Shown here: one piece after another, positions 59,981 to 64,000 of the stretch
Layout of the letters: every line of letters begins with the position of its first letter
Position numbering within the stretch: the stretch's first letter is position 1
NCBI RefSeq assembly: GCF_003626575.1
Contig: NZ_RBDY01000003.1
Span: forward strand, 124,001 to 188,000
Length of the DNA: 64,000 nt
Source of the DNA: Streptomyces radicis
GTDB lineage: Bacteria; Actinomycetota; Actinomycetes; Streptomycetales; Streptomycetaceae
Direction of reading: 5' to 3'
Notes under the pieces: generated by a model
Database searches by the model: none
Seen by the model: the letters and a program-made list of their open reading frames with translations, nothing else
What the model was told of the DNA's origin: nothing
Translations under genes and position numbers: made by a program

Positions 59981-61140
59981 GCGACACCCGCGGCGAGGAA
60001 GTCGACGAAGTCCACGCCGTCCCGCGCGACGCCGAAGACCTCGGCGCGCAGCAGGGTCCGCTGCGCCCAGGCGCGGTGCGGCTTCACCTCGTTCATCTTG
60101 TTGGTGTAGGCGGAGCGCAGCACGCCGCCGCCCTCGCGGCCAGGGCCGAGGATGTCGGCGGCGTCGCTGAACTCCTCCTGGCTGACCACCGAAAGGGCGT
60201 GCACGGGCGCCACGTGCGAGGGGTGGATGCAGGTCTTGCCGAGCAGTCCGTTGGCGTGGTCGAGCACGATCTCGTGCAGCAGCCCGTCCATGTCGTGCTC
60301 GATCAGGCGCGCGCGCAGCTCCTCGTGGCGGCCGCTGAACGGGCTGTTGCGCAGCCGCGGCTTGAACATCCGCTCCTGGCCCCTGAAGTACTCCCAGACG
60401 GGCCCGGTGACCGTGTAGCCGGATCCGTCGGAGCGGCCGAAGACGTTGACGACGTCGGCGATCACGGAGGCGACCAGGTGGACGTCGTAGGCGGTCATGT
60501 CGCGGCTGCGGCGCAGCCCGTAGGCGGCGCAGAAGTCGGTGACGCCGAGCCGGACGGCGGGGACGCGCTCGCGGTACTTGTCGACGAGCCTGGCCGTCGC
60601 GGTCAGCCCGGTGGCGCGGGTCTCCAGGTGCAGCAGCTCGGGGGACTCGAGCACGGGCATGGCGAGCAGGCGGCTGCCCGAGACGACCTCGGCGGCGGTG
60701 AGCGCCTCGAGGAACGCCGGTCCCGTGGCGGCCGTGAACTTGGGCAGCACATAGCCGGTGAGCAGCGCGGCGGTCGCGCCGAGGCGGGCGGTGAGATCGG
60801 CGATCTGGGCCGCCGTGCGGACGCGCACGAACAGCAGCGGCAGGTCACCGGGGGCCGCGGCCCCGGCCAGCTCGGCGAACTGGCGCACGAGGTTCTCCTC
60901 GGCGCCGGGGACCTCCTCGTCACTGATGGAGTCCTCCAGGCACAGGACCATCGACACGACGCCCGAGGCCGCCTGCTTGCGTATGTCGGCGGCGAGGTGG
61001 GGGCGGGTGGCCGGGCTGTAGAGGGTGGCGCCGAGCGCGATGCCGATCGTGTCGACGGGGGAAGCGGGCCCGAATTCCGCGGGCTCCTGGTGGAACAACG
61101 CGCGTCGGCGCGCAGGCGTGAGGTGCCCGTAATGCCGCAT
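59977..61140 (-). CDS. HpcH/HpaI aldolase/citrate lyase-like C-C bond lyase (ter module)
   Basis: A 387-residue TIM-barrel lyase of the ter-associated CitE-like group. Signs are VVSMVLCLEDSISDEEVPGA (metal-binding acidic segment), PLLFVRVRTAAQI, LLAMPVLESPELLHLETRAT and VRLGVTDFCAAYGLRRSRDM, and the C-terminal GKTCIHPSHVAPVHALSVVS typical of CitE. Expected to cleave or join a C-C bond in the metabolite of the module. First gene of the leftward operon and divergent from the TerD gene. Confidence 0.9.
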   Translation of the reverse strand: MRHYGHLTPARRRALFHQEPAEFGPASPVDTIGIALGATLYSPATRPHLAADIRKQAASGVVSMVLCLEDSISDEEVPGAEENLVRQFAELAGAAAPGDLPLLFVRVRTAAQIADLTARLGATAALLTGYVLPKFTAATGPAFLEALTAAEVVSGSRLLAMPVLESPELLHLETRATGLTATARLVDKYRERVPAVRLGVTDFCAAYGLRRSRDMTAYDVHLVASVIADVVNVFGRSDGSGYTVTGPVWEYFRGQERMFKPRLRNSPFSGRHEELRARLIEHDMDGLLHEIVLDHANGLLGKTCIHPSHVAPVHALSVVSQEEFSDAADILGPGREGGGVLRSAYTNKMNEVKPHRAWAQRTLLRAEVFGVARDGVDFVDFLAAGVA

Positions 61141-61256
61141 GGATCTCCCCGGGGTGCAAACGACGGCTCCGGTCGCCCCGCTGGCTGGACCGGATCCCTC
61201 GGCAATCGTAAACGCGGCATTGTTTCCTCAGTATGGCCACAGGCAGGATTACTTAT

Positions 61257-61943
61257 ATGACGCACGGGTTGGAGGAGGGGGCGGCAATTCACCTGCCCGT
61301 CGCCGGGTTACGCGCCGTGTTGCACTGGCTGCCGACAGGAACCGATCCACGGCGCGGAGTTCCGGATCTCGATCTTTCCGTGGTGCTTCTGGGGGCGGGC
61401 GGCCGGGTGCGTTCCGAAGGGGATTTTGTTTTCTACAACCAGCCGCGCCATCCCACGGGCCTGGTCAGGCGCCTGTCGAAACGCCGCGACCGGCACGGGC
61501 TGCGCGACACGGTGGAGGCGGACCTCGGGCGGCTCGACGCGTCGGTGACGCGCGTGGTGCTCGCCGCGTCCACGGACGGCGCAGGGGGGTTCGCGGCGGA
61601 GCGCAGCATGCCGAGGCTGCTGCTCCACGACGCGGCGGGGGGCGCCCCGTTGGCCGCCCTGCCGCTGCGGCCCGCGCCCGGCGAGACGGCGGTGGTGTGC
61701 GGGGAGCTGCGGCGCTCGGACGGCGGGGGCTGGGAGTTCCACGCGTCGGGCCCCGGCTACGCGGGGGGCCTGGTGGCGCTCGCGGCCGCGTACGGCATCG
61801 CGGCGGCCAACGCGCCGGAGCCCGCGCCGCGGCCGCGCGTCCACACCCCGACGCCGCCCACGGGCACGGCGTACGGCTACCCCGAGCCCGACCCGGCGTT
61901 CACCCTGCCCCCCCAGGGCCCGCAGTTCCTCCCATCCGACTGA
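61257..61943 (+). CDS. TerD family protein
   Basis: A 228-residue tellurium-resistance TerD-fold protein. The calcium-binding signature region is [20 protein letters not shown], followed by [17 protein letters not shown] and [20 protein letters not shown]. The core ends near residue 180, then a Pro-rich tail. ATG 61257 ([15 protein letters not shown]) is chosen because AGGA precedes it; ATG 61233 is possible. TerD proteins bind Ca2+ and sit in membrane-linked stress complexes. Divergent from the biosynthetic operon. Confidence 0.85.
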   Translation: MTHGLEEGAAIHLPVAGLRAVLHWLPTGTDPRRGVPDLDLSVVLLGAGGRVRSEGDFVFYNQPRHPTGLVRRLSKRRDRHGLRDTVEADLGRLDASVTRVVLAASTDGAGGFAAERSMPRLLLHDAAGGAPLAALPLRPAPGETAVVCGELRRSDGGGWEFHASGPGYAGGLVALAAAYGIAAANAPEPAPRPRVHTPTPPTGTAYGYPEPDPAFTLPPQGPQFLPSD

Positions 61944-62020
61944 GGCCCGTCCTGCGGATCGGGTCGGCGGCGCCTGAGCGGCGCCTGAGCGGCGCGTGAT
62001 CCGCCCGGACAGGCGGGCCC

Positions 62021-62779
62021 CTAGGCCCGCATCGGCTTGGTGCCGCGGCCCCAGGACATGCCCCAGCCGTAGAGGCGGTCGATCTCCGACTGGAAGCCGT
62101 AGACGTACTTCACCTCGCGCCGCGCGACCAGCTGCCCCTTCTTGTGCTCGATCAACGCGACCGCGCACGAACGGGCGCCAGGCACCGGGTCGTCCAGCCC
62201 CACCTCGACGTTCTTGCCGTCGGCCGACACCAGCGTCACCACCACGTCGGCCCGGTCGAACGCCGGGACGCCGCTGTAGATGTAGACGAAGACCAGCAGC
62301 CGCTTGAACTCGTCGGCGTGGTCCAGGTTCACGTACAGGCTCTCGCCCGACGCCGTGCCGCCGAACCGGTCGTCGCCGCTCAGGTGGATGTACGGAGGGT
62401 CGTTGAAGTCACCGAGCAGGCCGCCGAGGGACTGGACGACGCCCCGCGAGCCGTCGTTCAGCTCGTACAGGCAGGCCAGATCCAGGTCGATCGTGGCCAC
62501 GCCCTGCGAATGGCCCTGGATCTCGGCGGGCTTGAAGAGGTCGAGCGGCCGCCGCAGCACCTGGGCGATGCCGCTCGACCGGTTGGCGAAGTCGTTGTTG
62601 GGGCGCATCCGCCAGGACAGATCCACGCGCAGCGTCCCGGTGTCCGCGCCCTCGGCGGTCAACGGGGCGGTCGGGGACCGTTTCGTCAGCTCGGTGGCGT
62701 AGCTCGAGATGCCGCCCGCCATGTCGAACCTCTGCTTCCGCATGCCGCCTTGCCGCCAGTAGGACCACAGGGACGTCAT
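62021..62779 (-). CDS. TerD family protein
   Basis: A 252-residue protein with a basic N-terminal region and a TerD-type beta-sandwich at its C-terminal part: VATIDLDLACLYELNDGSRG (the acidic Ca2+ site), YIHLSGDDRFGGTASGESLY, LVFVYIYSGVPAFDRADVVV. Longer N-terminus than canonical TerD, resembling TerD/TerA-type variants. Start 62779 or 62743 (behind AAGGCGG). Downstream of the DUF475 gene and its terminator. Confidence 0.87.
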   Translation of the reverse strand: MTSLWSYWRQGGMRKQRFDMAGGISSYATELTKRSPTAPLTAEGADTGTLRVDLSWRMRPNNDFANRSSGIAQVLRRPLDLFKPAEIQGHSQGVATIDLDLACLYELNDGSRGVVQSLGGLLGDFNDPPYIHLSGDDRFGGTASGESLYVNLDHADEFKRLLVFVYIYSGVPAFDRADVVVTLVSADGKNVEVGLDDPVPGARSCAVALIEHKKGQLVARREVKYVYGFQSEIDRLYGWGMSWGRGTKPMRA

Positions 62780-62816
62780 GGACGCCGCCCACCCCTCGAC
62801 TCGTCTCCGTCACACC

Positions 62817-62849
62817 GGTAGCGGGGCGGTCGGTGACCACCCCGCTACC
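62817..62849 (-). terminator. Terminator after the DUF475 gene
   Basis: GGTAGCGGGG and CCCCGCTACC form a perfect 10-bp stem with a 13-base loop, between the DUF475 stop and the TerD start in the minus direction. Confidence 0.65.
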
Positions 62850-62875
62850 GGAAGGCTTCCTCGGATGTCAGCCGC

Positions 62876-64000
62876 TCACACCCGGCTGCTCTCCTTCTCC
62901 GCCCCCGACTCCTCCGCCGCCGCGTCGAGCCGGTTGGCGCGCACCGACGACCAGAACGACAGGCCGATCAGGCACACGCCGAGCAGGCCCGTGATCACCT
63001 CGTTGAGGTGCCAGCGGATGCTGATCAGCAGCAGCAGGGCCAGCGCGCCGATCGCGTAGTGGGCGCCGTGCTCCAGGTACCGGTAGTCGTCGAGGGTGCC
63101 CTGGCGGACCAGGTAGATGGTCAGCGACCGCACATACATCGCGCCGATGCCGAGGCCGAGCGCCATCAGGAAGATCTCGTTGGTGATGGCGAACGCGCCG
63201 ATCACGCCGTCGAACGAGAACGACGCGTCGAGCACCTCGAGGTAGAGGAACAGGAAGAACGCCGCGCGCCCCGCGACCCCGACCGCGGAGACCTCCTTGC
63301 CCTCGGCCGCGGCCTTCTTCTTGGCCTCGGCCTCTTCCTCCTCAAGGCGTTCCTCGTCCTCCTCCAGGCGGTTCTCGAAGAAGTCCGAGAGCCCGCCGAC
63401 CAGGAGATAGACGAGCACGCCCGCGACACCCGAGAGCAGCACCGTGTCCGACTTGTCCGCGTGCAGCCCGCCGTGCTGGTAGGCGCTGGTGGCGATCTGG
63501 GTGGCGGCCACCAGCAGCGCGGCCAGCGCGACGCCGACGGAGAACCCGTTGATCCGGCCCAGGTGGGACAGCGGCTTCTCGATCCACCGCAGCCACATGA
63601 CCTCCCGCTTCTCGAAGATGAAGTTGAGGAAGATCATCAGCAGGAACATGCCACCGAAGGCCGCGATCGACGGGTGGGCGTCGGTGACCAGCTCCTCGTA
63701 GTGGTCGGGGTCGTCGAGGGCAAGCTCGACGGCCTCGATCGGGCCGAGCCCCGCCGTGACGGAGACGATCACCACCGGGAAGATCAGCCGCATGCCGAAG
63801 ACGGCGATGAGAATGCCGATCGTCAGGAAGATCTTCTGCCAGAAGGCGTTCATCCTCTTCAGGACACCGGCGTTGACCACCGCGTTGTCGAAGGAGAGGG
63901 AGATCTCCAGGATGGAGAGGATCAGCACGATCGCGAAGGCTTCCCAGCCCCAGAAGAGGGCGGCGGCGACCAGACCCACGATCGTCACGCCGAACGACCA
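62876..64000 (-). CDS. DUF475/TerC-like integral membrane protein (5' end outside window)
   Basis: At least 374 residues; the frame stays open to the window edge (WSFG before VTIVGLVAA), so the true start is beyond 64000. Acidic membrane motifs typical of TerC/DUF475 are seen twice: ILEISLSFDNAVVNAGVLKR in the first half and EVLDASFSFDGVIGAFAITN in the second. A charged cytoplasmic loop (EEDEERLEEEEAEAKKKAAA) separates the halves. TerC-type proteins move or sense divalent metals (Mn2+) in concert with TerD. Part of the ter locus. Confidence 0.92.
   Translation of the reverse strand, partial: WSFGVTIVGLVAAALFWGWEAFAIVLILSILEISLSFDNAVVNAGVLKRMNAFWQKIFLTIGILIAVFGMRLIFPVVIVSVTAGLGPIEAVELALDDPDHYEELVTDAHPSIAAFGGMFLLMIFLNFIFEKREVMWLRWIEKPLSHLGRINGFSVGVALAALLVAATQIATSAYQHGGLHADKSDTVLLSGVAGVLVYLLVGGLSDFFENRLEEDEERLEEEEAEAKKKAAAEGKEVSAVGVAGRAAFFLFLYLEVLDASFSFDGVIGAFAITNEIFLMALGLGIGAMYVRSLTIYLVRQGTLDDYRYLEHGAHYAIGALALLLLISIRWHLNEVITGLLGVCLIGLSFWSSVRANRLDAAAEESGAEKESSRV

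Overview
The window is chromosomal DNA of a Streptomyces-type actinomycete. The evidence is very high GC with GC-biased third codon positions, many GTG starts and 4-bp GTGA/ATGA overlaps, rare TTA codons, Scr1-type XRE/DUF397 pairs, PF04672 methyltransferases, a DmdR/IdeR-type iron box, an actinobacterial type-A RNase P RNA and a tellurium-resistance (ter) locus. Gene content resembles the S. coelicolor neighbourhood around SCO2290-SCO2370 as far as I can recall it; this was not searched.

Layout. 0.1-7 kb: YihY/BrkB membrane protein, AIM24-like protein behind a 165-bp hairpin-rich element, a divergent DHA2 exporter/TetR pair, a 705-bp imperfect palindrome, and a Tat-exported amidase. 7.2-11.2 kb: an iron-box-controlled siderophore ABC importer (ATPase, lipoprotein, fused double permease). 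11.2-11.8 kb: a decayed secreted GH16-like gene. 12.2-17.7 kb: a compact five-gene cluster of lower third-position GC (DUF4254, PLP decarboxylase, GT9-like, APH-like kinase, GT4), followed by tyrS and antisense rnpB. 19.5-25.9 kb: EamA/AraC, YaaA, a methyltransferase, NUDIX, an anti-sigma-like ATPase, XRE/DUF397. 26-29.5 kb: a small-gene zone rich in remnants (truncated XRE, cupin fragment, scrambled secreted gene) beside intact DUF6879 and DUF6126 genes. 29.4-37 kb: D-amino-acid oxidase/cyanase, RNase HI-phosphatase, zinc-ribbon, Nif3, and Streptomyces-conserved proteins. 37.1-40.3 kb: a GT4/methyltransferase/alpha-alpha-toroid operon.

41.1-47.2 kb is a cobalamin-riboswitch operon of five translationally coupled genes: two exported membrane-anchored proteins (one an alpha/alpha-toroid) plus EcfT, a double EcfA and an S component. 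I read it as an ECF vitamin B12 importer with its own surface capture proteins, possibly analogous to intrinsic factor/transcobalamin. 47.2-56.6 kb holds a peptidoglycan-binding-domain protein, an MFS exporter with a wHTH-like tail, a HAD phosphatase, GDT1 and Cu/Zn-SOD-like genes, DedA, a second PF04672 methyltransferase, tRNA-Val(UAC), a coiled-coil protein and DUF4383. 56.4-64 kb is the ter biosynthetic module (HAD, PRTase-TRSP-StiP, citrate-lyase-like) with two TerD proteins and a DUF475/TerC-like membrane protein cut by the window edge.

Most interesting: the B12 operon, the decarboxylase/glycosyltransferase cluster next to tyrS, the giant palindrome, the overlap of a protein gene with rnpB, and several decaying genes.
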